Shown here: positions 56,195-64,000 of the stretch, in pieces | Position numbering within the stretch: the stretch's first letter is position 1 | How the letters are laid out: every line of letters begins with the position of its first letter | Assembly: GCF_002211765.1 (NCBI RefSeq) | Contig: NZ_CP022133.1 | Location: forward strand, 1,364,001 to 1,428,000 | DNA length: 64,000 bases | From: Idiomarina piscisalsi | GTDB taxonomy: Bacteria; Pseudomonadota; Gammaproteobacteria; Enterobacterales; Alteromonadaceae | Reading direction: 5' to 3' | Made by a program: the position numbers and the translations under genes | Notes under the pieces: model-generated | What the model saw: only the letters and a program-made list of their open reading frames with translations | What the model was told of the DNA's origin: nothing | Databases searched by the model: none

Positions 56195-57895
56195 ATGAAC
56201 GTTTTAATCGTAGATGATGATGTCGTCGATCGCATGGCAACGAAAAGAGTTCTACAAGACTCTGCTTTGGCAATTGACTCGATAACTGAGGCGACGACCG
56301 CCACCGAGGGGTTGGACTATGCCACAACAGACAATTACGATTTGATACTTCTCGATTACCAACTTCCACCATCGAACGGAATCGAAGTTCTGCGTGAACT
56401 CAGGGGAAGCAATGAATCTTCCTCTGCGATTGTCATGGTAAGTCACAGTAACGATGAGGAGTTAGCAGTCCGTTGTGTCGAAGCAGGAGCGCAAGACTTC
56501 TTGATGAAGGGAGAGGTTACTGCGTCTCGGTTAAAGCGCTCTATATTGCTGGCTAAAGAGCGCTACGAACTCGAGCAGCAAGTAAAAAAAAGCCACAACC
56601 AGTTGAGAAAGCTAGCTGAAGAGGATTCTTTAACCGGGCTTAGTAATCGCTACTACTTTGATGAATCGCTCAAACATGCCATCCCGAGAGCGAAGAGAGA
56701 AAACTCTAATCTCGTCTTGATTATGATTGACCTTGATAGATTCAAAAGCATCAACGACACCTTAGGACACTTAGCTGGGGATGAGTTATTAAAGCAAGTT
56801 GCTCGAAGGCTCAAAACCCCATTGCGAGCCGATGACAGACTGTGTCGCCTCGGGGGAGATGAATTTGCAATTTTGGTTGAGTCCCTTACCCACGCAAGTC
56901 ACATTCGTTTGCTGGTCGACCGTCTGTTAGAAACCTTAGCTGAGCCTTTTGTTATTGAGGGGGAAACAATCCGCGTATCCGCGAGTATCGGAGTAGCGAC
57001 GTTTCCGCTATGTGGCGAAACCGCTGTCGAGCTCATGAAGGGAGCAGATGTTGCGATGTATCGTGCAAAGGAGGCTGGTCGCAACCAGGCTCAGTATTAT
57101 TCAAGAAACTTTCACGAGCAAATTGAAAAGCGAGCCCGTTTAGAAACAGACTTATCAAAAGCTATTGATGACGACCAATTTATTCTTCACTACCAACCTC
57201 AAGTCGATGTCGATGGGAAGCGGCTTGTCGGAATTGAAGCGTTGATTCGGTGGCAACATCCGCAGTTAGGGATGATTTCCCCGGATGAGTTCATTCCAAT
57301 CGCTGAAGAGTCGAATTTTATTAATGAGCTTGGCCGATGGGTTATCCGTACTGCCTGTGCGCAATTCAGCCATTGGTTGGAGCGTTTTAATACAGCAGAA
57401 ATTCATTTCTCAGTCGCGGTTAACCTATCAGCTAAGCAATTAAAGGATAAAGGGTTAATAGATTACTGCAGAGATTGTATTGAGCATTACAAGATCCCAC
57501 CAAAGCGATTTGAACTTGAGCTAACCGAGAGTAACTTAGTGAGCAGCCTTGATGCGGTGGATACGCTCAATGAACTAGCTGAGATAGGCGTCGAGCTTGC
57601 ATTAGATGACTTTGGTACTGGCTACTCTTCATTATCGCACTTGAAAGCTTACCCTTTCTCGATTTTAAAAATCGATAAGTCATTTGTTCAATCGGCTAAG
57701 CCAGGGCAAGATGAGTGCATGCTTAAAGCGGTTTGCGCTTTCGCGAAATCACTTAATTATAAAACGGTGGCTGAGGGCATTGAGACCGAGCAGCAGCACA
57801 AACTTTGCGCCGAACTAAATATTGATCGGCTTCAGGGGTATTATTTTGGACGGCCATCGGAAGTCGATGTGATTGAACAAAAATGGTTAGCGTAG
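56195..57895 (+). CDS. REC-GGDEF-EAL protein (cyclic-di-GMP turnover)
   Basis: In this 566-residue protein the receiver (1-120) has IVDDDVVDRMATKR and phospho-Asp in LLDYQLPPSNG. The GGDEF domain has DSLTGLSNRYYF and intact RLGGDEFAILVE. The EAL domain has GIEALIRWQHP, ELTESNL, ALDDFGTGYSSL and KIDKSFVQ, all catalytic positions present. So both synthesis and breakdown are possible. GGAAG precedes the ATG, 50 bases after the CHASE kinase. The net direction of activity cannot be judged from sequence. Confidence 0.9.
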   Translation: MNVLIVDDDVVDRMATKRVLQDSALAIDSITEATTATEGLDYATTDNYDLILLDYQLPPSNGIEVLRELRGSNESSSAIVMVSHSNDEELAVRCVEAGAQDFLMKGEVTASRLKRSILLAKERYELEQQVKKSHNQLRKLAEEDSLTGLSNRYYFDESLKHAIPRAKRENSNLVLIMIDLDRFKSINDTLGHLAGDELLKQVARRLKTPLRADDRLCRLGGDEFAILVESLTHASHIRLLVDRLLETLAEPFVIEGETIRVSASIGVATFPLCGETAVELMKGADVAMYRAKEAGRNQAQYYSRNFHEQIEKRARLETDLSKAIDDDQFILHYQPQVDVDGKRLVGIEALIRWQHPQLGMISPDEFIPIAEESNFINELGRWVIRTACAQFSHWLERFNTAEIHFSVAVNLSAKQLKDKGLIDYCRDCIEHYKIPPKRFELELTESNLVSSLDAVDTLNELAEIGVELALDDFGTGYSSLSHLKAYPFSILKIDKSFVQSAKPGQDECMLKAVCAFAKSLNYKTVAEGIETEQQHKLCAELNIDRLQGYYFGRPSEVDVIEQKWLA

Positions 57896-57934
57896 GTTGC
57901 TTTTAGTTTTCAGATTAAGTGGTGGGCGGCTAAT

Positions 57935-59011
57935 ATGGAAGATATTGATACTCTTAATGAGGATCTAGATAGCTCGTCATTTCTCTCTTTGGTGTTTAAC
58001 ACCATTCCGGGGCTGGCGTTCGTAAAAAATGAATCATTTGAAATCGTAAAAGCCAACACGGCTTTTTTGAACCTTTACCCAGACGATGTAAGAGACTCAG
58101 TGATTGGCTCAACGACGGTTGAGTCATACTCTAAAGAAGACAGGGACGCATTTCTTCATCATGACAAAATAGCCTTTAAAGATGGCTATAGCGAGACGGT
58201 GGAAACAATCTTTTTTCCTGATGGGAAAGTAAGAACACTTTTGACAAAGAAAAAACGATTTAGAGCCGACAGCGGAAAATTTTATATACTTGGCATTGCG
58301 ACCGATATTACTCGACAAGAAGAGGCCATTCGGCAATTAGAGGAATCTAACAAAGATCTCAAGAGTTTTACTCAAATTGCCTCTCATGATCTAAAAGCAC
58401 CACTGGCTGCTATAGAACAGGTGGTGACATGGATAAACAACGAATATGCCAGTTCATTTTCCCCCGAAGTAAAAGCGTACTTTGAAATTATCAAAGTTCG
58501 AGCAAAAAGACTTCAAAAACTGCTCAATGACTTACTAATGTATAGCACGATGAGCCAGGTATCTCATGACTATGAGACAATCAACCTCAAGGGTTTCGCG
58601 AAGGATATCTTGAACATGAGTGCGTCTAACGGGGCATTTACTCTTCATGTTGACGATGAAATTATAAGGATGCCAGTTAAGGAGTTTGAAATAGTGCTCC
58701 GCAATTTATTTTCTAATGCGGTGAAACATCATGATACTGGTCAAGGGAATATTTGGTTAACGGTTAAAGATAGTAATCACGGTTATCTATTCACTGTTGC
58801 CGACGATGGCCCGGGAATTCCTCAAAAGCATAGCCAGAATATATTTGAAATGTTTTCTCGATTGAAATCTCAGGATGAGGTTGAAGGAAGTGGTATCGGT
58901 TTATCAATCGTTAGAAGAATTCTAGAGAAGTTTGGAGGAAGTGTCGAGTTAGCTCCAAGTGACAAGGGAGCTAGATTCGAAATTTATTGGCCTAAAGAAA
59001 TGGCTGAGTAA
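57935..59011 (+). CDS. PAS-domain histidine kinase
   Basis: This 358-residue soluble protein has a PAS domain at about 18-130 (FNTIPGLAFVKNESFEIVKAN, YILGIATDITRQEEA). HisKA has ASHDLKAPLAAIEQVV, and HATPase has NLFSNAVKHHD, VADDGPGI and GSGIGLSIV. The kinase core is clearly related to the CHASE kinase two genes upstream (SHDLKAPL, SNAVKHHD versus NNSVKHHD), suggesting duplication. Last of the four-gene signalling group. Confidence 0.88.
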   Translation: MEDIDTLNEDLDSSSFLSLVFNTIPGLAFVKNESFEIVKANTAFLNLYPDDVRDSVIGSTTVESYSKEDRDAFLHHDKIAFKDGYSETVETIFFPDGKVRTLLTKKKRFRADSGKFYILGIATDITRQEEAIRQLEESNKDLKSFTQIASHDLKAPLAAIEQVVTWINNEYASSFSPEVKAYFEIIKVRAKRLQKLLNDLLMYSTMSQVSHDYETINLKGFAKDILNMSASNGAFTLHVDDEIIRMPVKEFEIVLRNLFSNAVKHHDTGQGNIWLTVKDSNHGYLFTVADDGPGIPQKHSQNIFEMFSRLKSQDEVEGSGIGLSIVRRILEKFGGSVELAPSDKGARFEIYWPKEMAE

Positions 59012-59321
59012 AGGAACTACTAGTGTGAACTGAATAGATAGACTAGTATCGACTTCCTAAAGGTGATCCCCATTCAAATACTTATGGTAGAGGCACGCCG
59101 ATTTTATTAGCGTTTGCAGTAGAGGATAAGGATCTTGCTTTAGTTGACCCAATTATTTATGAGTTTATATGTCCGCTCTTGGCACAAACCGGACTGCCAG
59201 ACCTAATTAGAGAATAAGAACACCACATAAAATTGAGTATAACCCAAACTTGTCCTATATAAGTTCATGGCATTCCGCCACCTCTTCTATTAGAAGATCA
59301 TTACTAGAAGGACTTATTCGA
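59012..59321. other. Gene-free segment after the signalling genes
   Basis: 310 bases with no credible gene, repeat or hairpin. An open frame continuing into the next small gene lacks a ribosome site in this part. Confidence 0.45.
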
Positions 59322-59444
59322 ATGAGCATAAAACCAGGACCTAAGCCACGGAAAGAGGACAGGACTCGAGATAAAAGGCGTCGTGTAACACCAGAAAATC
59401 AACCTAAACACCCTCCCCTGAAACCCCATAAGCATGAAAAATAG
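59322..59444 (+). CDS. Small basic hypothetical protein (40 aa)
   Basis: This 40-residue, Lys/Arg/Pro-rich protein (KPGPKPRKEDRTRDKRRR ... KPHKHEK) has AGAAGGA about nine bases before the ATG and a terminator just after it. It may be a nucleic-acid-binding or disordered regulatory peptide. The short size keeps confidence moderate; an in-frame start 24 codons upstream is less likely. Confidence 0.5.
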   Translation: MSIKPGPKPRKEDRTRDKRRRVTPENQPKHPPLKPHKHEK

Positions 59445-59454
59445 AAATAAGTTA

Positions 59455-59482
59455 AAAGGCTCTTAAACAGAGCCTTTCTCAT
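59455..59482 (+). terminator. Intrinsic terminator after the small basic-protein gene
   Basis: AAAGGCTCT/AGAGCCTTT, a 9-bp perfect stem with a five-base loop and flanking A/T runs, between the small gene and the convergent integrase. Confidence 0.8.
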
Positions 59483-59545
59483 CGACTTTGAATAGACAAT
59501 CCAAGTCTTTTGTTGAACCTGCAAAGCTTTTAGCCAAGATCTCAA

Positions 59546-60883
59546 TTAAACCAAATCACTAAAAAGAGATCCCCAATACGACAAAGCCTCTTTCATTTCA
59601 TCAAAGTAATCATGCTGATCGTACACCCTCTCCATACCACTTAAAGAATGCCCTAATATTTTTTCCGCGCAAGCAGGGCTAAAAGCATTATATCGACCTG
59701 ATGAACTATCGCTTTTCACTGAAATCAAATGACTACGAATGGAACGCCTTATGTCGTGAGGCTGAAATTCCGGTACCTGAACTTTTCCTTGCTTTCTAAT
59801 TCGGTTTAAACTTCTATTCAGCGTCTTAGTATCCATATGGCTAATGCTTTTAACCGCTGACACCGAATCTCTTTTTGCAGGGAATACAAATTCGCTTTTG
59901 AGTAAAGCACTATGACTTTCCTGATCTCGAAAAGCTTTCAATAGCTCGTCTGACATCGGGACTTTCTGGTAAACAACTTCATCTCTGGTACTGTGTTTTT
60001 CATTAACTGCGTACCAAACTCGCTTTTCAAAATCCACATCACTCCATTTAGCTGTTATGGCCGCCCCGCTCCTTACTCCACTTAATAGAATAACCTTAAA
60101 ACAATTGAAGTTCTGAATTGACATTCCTGCACTTAAAAAGACTTCTAAGGCTGTTCTAAGCTCATCTACGCTTGGCGTTCTGCGTCGCGGAGTGTATTTA
60201 GCGTAGGTTGATTTAGACGCACCCTCAAGAGGGTTAAAGTCCATACAGCCTATTGCAACGCCGTAACTAAACATCTGCTTCAACAACGCAAGTGTTTTGC
60301 CAGCTTGGCTTTTAGCGCCCCTATCTAATATTGGGCTAAAGACATCTTCATGAAGCTGGTGTCGGGTAATATTAGTAAGTAGTACATGCCCTACTCGTGG
60401 CAATATATCCTTATTGAAGCTAGCTTCAACAATCTCTGGACGCTTTCTCCCCAAAATCTTATTTCTGAAAAATTCGGAGTAAAGCTTTCCAACTGTCCAG
60501 GCATCACTTCCTGACGATAGCTTTTCTCGTTCAACCTGAATATCAATGCCATTCCTTACTTTCTCCAGGTTTTCTCTAGCCATGCTTTTAGCGGTTTCAA
60601 TATCAATTTCAGGCATTCCACCTATTCGATAATTAACCGACTTTACTGGTTTCGTTTTCGTTCTGTAGTAAAGGTAGAACGCTTTGGATCTAACACCGTG
60701 CTTATTTACTCTGCCGAGTCGAACATGAAATCCGGGGATTTCAGGGTCATTTATTCTGGTTACCTCTTCAGAAACTTTATTCAAAAGGTGCTTAGTCAGT
60801 TTCTTAGTTATTGTAGTGGTTTGCGCGGTTGCCGCTAATGACGGAGTAATTTGATTCTCGGAGCTTCTATGTTGCACACCCAT
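59546..60883 (-). CDS. P4-type tyrosine integrase of the island
   Basis: In this 445-residue protein the N-terminal arm-binding domain (25-110) includes EIPGFHVRLGRV and NYRIGGMPEIDIETAKSMARENLEKV, typical of P4-like integrases. The catalytic domain has LLSGVRSGAAITAKWSDV (Arg), EFQPHDIRRSIRSHL (His, Arg), KILGHSLSGMERVYDQHDY (His, Tyr). It is at the right end, with its 5' end 205 bases from attR, the normal layout for tRNA-integrating islands. It should catalyse site-specific recombination between attP and tRNA-Pro. Confidence 0.92.
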   Translation of the reverse strand: MGVQHRSSENQITPSLAATAQTTTITKKLTKHLLNKVSEEVTRINDPEIPGFHVRLGRVNKHGVRSKAFYLYYRTKTKPVKSVNYRIGGMPEIDIETAKSMARENLEKVRNGIDIQVEREKLSSGSDAWTVGKLYSEFFRNKILGRKRPEIVEASFNKDILPRVGHVLLTNITRHQLHEDVFSPILDRGAKSQAGKTLALLKQMFSYGVAIGCMDFNPLEGASKSTYAKYTPRRRTPSVDELRTALEVFLSAGMSIQNFNCFKVILLSGVRSGAAITAKWSDVDFEKRVWYAVNEKHSTRDEVVYQKVPMSDELLKAFRDQESHSALLKSEFVFPAKRDSVSAVKSISHMDTKTLNRSLNRIRKQGKVQVPEFQPHDIRRSIRSHLISVKSDSSSGRYNAFSPACAEKILGHSLSGMERVYDQHDYFDEMKEALSYWGSLFSDLV

Positions 60884-61088
60884 TTTAAAATCCTCAAGTT
60901 ATGTTTCACCTGTGTTGCAACAGTTAATGCGGAGCCTTTCTAAGGGACATTTACCTTAGAATAGAGACAACGTAAAAACCGTTGCAAAGCGAGCAAAAAC
61001 ACTAACTTAATCAGGAGGTTACTTGTAGAGGACAAACTTCTTTAAACTGGGACAATTGAAAAAATTTAATGGGTTTTCACTTGAGAAT
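60884..61088. promoter_or_regulatory. Integrase promoter and probable arm-site region
   Basis: 205 bases between the integrase start and attR. The string GTTGCAA occurs twice (near 60,913 and 60,978), once inside the palindrome TGTTGCAACA, and may be integrase or excisionase arm sites. No gene. Confidence 0.45.
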
Positions 61089-61144
61089 TGTCATGGGGTG
61101 TCAGGGGTCGGAGGTTCAAATCCTCTCACGCCGACCAATTCTTC
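61089..61144 (+). repeat. attR: 56-bp direct repeat of the tRNA-Pro 3' half
   Basis: Identical to 26,296-26,351. The 5' half of the tRNA is absent here, so it is an inert copy marking the right end of the island. Confidence 0.95.
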
Positions 61145-61146
61145 CT

Positions 61147-62184
61147 TTAACTGTCTCCCTGAAGCAAGCCCAATTGTTCATTCAATGGCGCAACCACTCG
61201 CCAGTATCCGCCTCGTGCTGAGCCAACTCGCTTTAATTGTCCACGAGACTTTAATTTGGCTAGGTGTTTTTCAACGGCACGATCAGAAATTCCGAGTATT
61301 TCCGATAATCGTGCGGCACTCCACTCCGGATGCTCCTGCAGTAGTACTAAAATATTTTCGCGTGTGGTGAAATAAGGCTTTATTCCCTTGAAATGCACAT
61401 TCACCGAACCAATAACCGAACTTAAATCCGAACTTTTTAGTGAACCTGATTGCTCACTTTGATCTTTCGCTGCTTTTTCAACCCCATCAAGAAGTTCATC
61501 AAAGGCTTCATCTAAGCGCTGTAATACGAACTCAACCATAATACTGAGATCATTATTACCAATTGACGCTCTCAAACAATCGTAATATTCACCACGCCGC
61601 TCTTTCAATTTACTTTCAAAGTTAAGCCAACGCAGCAGAACGTGCCACTGCCCCAGTATTAAACTGACCCAGAGATGACCAATACTGCTATTACCTACCG
61701 AAAATGGTTGAATGAATTCATACTGGCGTAAGAATACCGCCGCTTTGACCAGAGGGTGATCATTGGCTTGCTCCAGCCACGCCAATAACGCGCGAAGCTG
61801 TCTAGCAACCTGCCCAGCTGGGGCTGTGGTATGAACCAACTTGTTGTACTGGTAAATGCCCATACCTGCAGAGCGATAACGCCCAGCTTCAGGAGAGAAC
61901 GCGGCATAAATACTCCGGTGAGCGTCTTGAATACTTTCCTCCGAGCTCAGGCGCCAGCGCGAACAGGACTCATAAGCTTCATCTAAGGAAACCCCTGTCA
62001 ACTGTGAAGCATTCAGGTCCATACCAATAGACGCATTTAGCTTTTTCTGACACGTCGCTTTACTTAATTTTTTCTGTTCAGCACCTGAATACTCAAGCAA
62101 GCACTCCAAATACCCTAGTTTATGACTGACTTGCGCCACTAAATTAACGCTTTTTGTCGACAAGACACCTTCAGTATTTACCAT
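61147..62184 (-). CDS. Fic-family protein with degenerate active site and winged-helix C-terminus
   Basis: This 345-residue protein keeps the Fic scaffold (GRYRSAGMGIYQYNKLVHTTAP near 101-122, then HPLVKAAVFLRQYEFI). The catalytic motif, normally H-x-F-x-D/E-G-N-G-R-x-x-R, reads QPFSVGNSSIGH at about 159-170. The catalytic His is Gln and the anion-binding Gly-Arg is Ser-Ser, so AMPylation is unlikely. Residues 275-335 form a winged helix (RENILVLLQEHPEWSAARLSEILGISDRAVEKHLAKL). It may act as a DNA-binding regulator. Its start overlaps the phytochrome gene stop by one base (TAATG), so expression is coupled. Confidence 0.8.
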   Translation of the reverse strand: MVNTEGVLSTKSVNLVAQVSHKLGYLECLLEYSGAEQKKLSKATCQKKLNASIGMDLNASQLTGVSLDEAYESCSRWRLSSEESIQDAHRSIYAAFSPEAGRYRSAGMGIYQYNKLVHTTAPAGQVARQLRALLAWLEQANDHPLVKAAVFLRQYEFIQPFSVGNSSIGHLWVSLILGQWHVLLRWLNFESKLKERRGEYYDCLRASIGNNDLSIMVEFVLQRLDEAFDELLDGVEKAAKDQSEQSGSLKSSDLSSVIGSVNVHFKGIKPYFTTRENILVLLQEHPEWSAARLSEILGISDRAVEKHLAKLKSRGQLKRVGSARGGYWRVVAPLNEQLGLLQGDS

Positions 62185-63998
62185 TATTCTACCGCCACTA
62201 CCCTATTTCGCCCATTTTCTTTAGCGTCATACAGGGCATCATCAACGCGTTTAACCAGCGACGCTCTGGACTCGCCGCCTTTATAAAAAGTAACGCCAAA
62301 GCTTGCAGTCACGACACCAACATCATCAAAAGTTGCAGCCTCAAGGCGCTGTCGCAGTCGCTCAGCGAGCGCAACAGTGGCTTCTAAATCAGAATGCTTT
62401 GCGACAATCATGAATTCCTCACCACCCCAGCGACCAAAGTCATCGGTGTCCCTCAACTCTTTTTCAAGCAGCTTAGATAAGCCTATTAGCACGGCATCGC
62501 CGGCATCGTGACCATAATTGTCGTTAACGTCTTTAAAGTTGTCGATATCAAAAAGGATAACACCCAACTCATGGCTGTAACGTTTCGCCGCACTGATTTG
62601 CTCATCAAGCACATATTCCATGTGGTAGCGATTCCAAATTTGGGTCAGTGCGTCGGTATGAACCAAGTGCTCCAGTTTGTCATTGGCCGCGCTGAGCTGT
62701 TCATTCAATATTTCTACCTCGTAGGCGGATAAGGCGATAGCCAAGTCTTCGGCTAAACTAATGGCCGCTTTTCGTTCACTATCGAGCCACAGCGATGACT
62801 GCCCTTTTATGGTTTCTTTCCAGCTTTCAAAAGACGTACGCGGTGACATTACGGCCTTACCTTTATAATGTTCGATCGTGTCTTTATTGGGTCTTCCCGC
62901 CCATTCAAGCTCTTCTATTTGCTCTGGGCGAAAGAACATCAACCACCCCTGCTGACTGCTGGACCCAGCCGGCAAAGCGATAGCCATAACCCCTCTCAAA
63001 GCGGTTTCTTCAAAGTACTCGGCAACCTCTGAGTCCATTACGTTCCGGGAAACAAAAGTGCCTACCAGCCGACACTTCTTATTCAACCATTTTTTAAATG
63101 CCAGAATACGCTCATCCGGCAGTTCAGCACCGCACTTCAGTACGTTATTTCCATAGGCGAGCGCAACGAGGTTCCCCCTAAACAATTCCAGCCATTTGTT
63201 GCCTTCTCTTTCAAATAACGCCTTAGGCTCATTAATTTCCTGATTGTCACTAATTAAAGCGCCGCGCGTATTTTCAATGGCTTCGAAAAACGCAGCCGTC
63301 TCATATTGCTGCTGTAAAATCAGCCTCTGGCTCGCAAGCGTCACTAACGCCTGCGCTGCATGACGCTGTTGAATATTTAACGGGTGTGCTTCAAGTCCGT
63401 GGCAGGACAACAGTCCCCATAATTTTTCTTCCTGAAATATCGCAATCGACAACGAACTGTGAAGCCCCATATTTTGCATATACGTCAGGTGGATCGGTGA
63501 AACTGCTCGCAATACTCCTTTGGTTAGATCCAACGACCGTTTATCTTCGTGGGCTATAATACCAGCTGGCTTTTGAGTTGAATTAACAATGCTTCTCAAA
63601 GGGTTTTTGCTGTACAGCTCTCGTACCTGCTTGGGTATATCCGACGCAGGAAAGCGTTGATGCAAATAACGACGAATGGTGGACTGCTTGCACAGCTCAG
63701 CAATTACCTGACCATTCCACTCTTCATCGAACTTATACACCATCACACGCTCAAAACCGATAATCTCGCCGATACTTTTCGTCAACGCATTTAAAGTCTC
63801 ATCAAGAGAGTTTGAAAACCGAATTTGCTCCTGATGCGCTTGTAACTCTGACAAGAAACTTGAGCTAAGACGCCCAACTAAAGGCTCAACTTCAACGCAT
63901 ATAGAGTCACCAGAGGCATACATGGTGCAATAAACATCGTTATTATTGATTTCATCGTCAAAACCCACCGAGTCAGAAGCTAACTGACGCAACCTCAA
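62184..63998 (-). CDS. Bacteriophytochrome-like photoreceptor with GGDEF output (5' end outside window)
   Basis: About 604 residues are visible. The order is the end of a PAS domain, a GAF domain at about 65-230 with FERVMVYKFDEEWNGQV, FPASDIPKQVRELY and VSPIHLTYMQNMG (bilin-pocket Asp and His), and a PHY domain at about 245-430 with MFFRPE. A short linker helix precedes GGDEF at about 450-604 with DALTQIWNRYHME and RWGGEEFMIVA. The N-terminal PAS with the bilin-attachment cysteine would lie beyond 64,000, so chromophore binding cannot be confirmed. Likely a light-controlled diguanylate cyclase, coupled to the Fic-like gene. Confidence 0.88.
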   Translation of the reverse strand: MRLRQLASDSVGFDDEINNNDVYCTMYASGDSICVEVEPLVGRLSSSFLSELQAHQEQIRFSNSLDETLNALTKSIGEIIGFERVMVYKFDEEWNGQVIAELCKQSTIRRYLHQRFPASDIPKQVRELYSKNPLRSIVNSTQKPAGIIAHEDKRSLDLTKGVLRAVSPIHLTYMQNMGLHSSLSIAIFQEEKLWGLLSCHGLEAHPLNIQQRHAAQALVTLASQRLILQQQYETAAFFEAIENTRGALISDNQEINEPKALFEREGNKWLELFRGNLVALAYGNNVLKCGAELPDERILAFKKWLNKKCRLVGTFVSRNVMDSEVAEYFEETALRGVMAIALPAGSSSQQGWLMFFRPEQIEELEWAGRPNKDTIEHYKGKAVMSPRTSFESWKETIKGQSSLWLDSERKAAISLAEDLAIALSAYEVEILNEQLSAANDKLEHLVHTDALTQIWNRYHMEYVLDEQISAAKRYSHELGVILFDIDNFKDVNDNYGHDAGDAVLIGLSKLLEKELRDTDDFGRWGGEEFMIVAKHSDLEATVALAERLRQRLEAATFDDVGVVTASFGVTFYKGGESRASLVKRVDDALYDAKENGRNRVVAVE

Positions 63999-64000
63999 TA

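Larger units (their letters stand above)
26296..61144. mobile_element. Genomic island of about 34.8 kb in tRNA-Pro
   Basis: Bounded by a 56-bp perfect direct repeat covering the anticodon-to-3' half of tRNA-Pro plus 7 bases beyond it. A tyrosine integrase lies beside the right repeat. Gene content changes abruptly at both edges from conserved housekeeping genes to hypothetical, recombinase, defence and signalling genes, and back. No phage structural or conjugation genes were seen, so it is an integrative island or a satellite-like element rather than a prophage or complete ICE. Confidence 0.92.

Noticed and set aside
26296..61144. The island as a prophage or conjugative element
   Set aside because: No capsid, tail, terminase, relaxase or type IV secretion genes are visible.

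Overview
The window looks like the chromosome of a marine gammaproteobacterium close to Idiomarina. That assignment is inference from gene order and protein character, not from a database search. The core genes are syntenic with enteric and Alteromonadales genomes: pgsA followed by tRNA-Gly/Cys/Leu, uvrY-uvrC, tusDCB-tusE, lrp-ftsK-lolA-rarA-crcB-serS, trxB-aat-bpt-infA, clpS-clpA-cspD, and yejK/yejM.

Region 1 (1-26.3 kb) is dense housekeeping DNA: phospholipid synthesis, excision repair, tRNA 2-thiolation, seryl-tRNA synthetase, chromosome translocation, lipoprotein sorting, alanine metabolism, the N-end rule (Aat, Bpt, ClpS, ClpA together) and outer-membrane homeostasis (YejM). The one clear oddity is a UvrY-like regulator whose receiver domain has lost every phosphorylation residue.

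Region 2 (26,296-61,144) is a genomic island of about 34.8 kb in the 3' half of tRNA-Pro(GGG). A 56-bp perfect direct repeat bounds it, and a P4-type tyrosine integrase lies next to the right repeat. Its sub-blocks are: (a) 26.7-30.0 kb, a plasmid-like block with a RepB/AEP-type primase, two AlpA-like HTH proteins, two large hairpins and three copies of the 16-bp palindrome TGCGGACATGTCCGCA; (b) 30.1-35.1 kb, three translationally coupled tyrosine recombinases plus a small TnpC-like coiled-coil protein; (c) 36.3-49.8 kb, a mosaic of integron-type gene cassettes with attC-like sites in both orientations and no IntI, carrying an AlbA_2 protein, SIR2 plus GNAT, a HEPN-like protein, two related GIY-YIG-like proteins, a complete two-gene CBASS operon (CD-NTase and SLATT) and a 2TM protein; (d) within c, a separate small tyrosine recombinase (44,065-44,928) preceded by the fourth palindrome and a roughly 200-nt highly structured leader with mutually exclusive stems and a terminator; (e) an IS110-family (IS1111-group) element inserted beside an attC box, then a stand-alone SLATT-like gene; (f) 53.2-59.0 kb, four same-strand signalling genes (REC-GGDEF, CHASE-histidine kinase, REC-GGDEF-EAL, PAS-histidine kinase), probably a cyclic-di-GMP circuit.

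Region 3 (61.1-64 kb) returns to the chromosome: a Fic-family protein with a destroyed catalytic motif, translationally coupled to a bacteriophytochrome-GGDEF gene that runs off the window.

The best candidates for something undescribed are the structured leader with the repeated palindrome around the small recombinase (43.77-44.93 kb), the IntI-less bidirectional cassette block that carries a whole CBASS operon, and the four-gene recombinase module.
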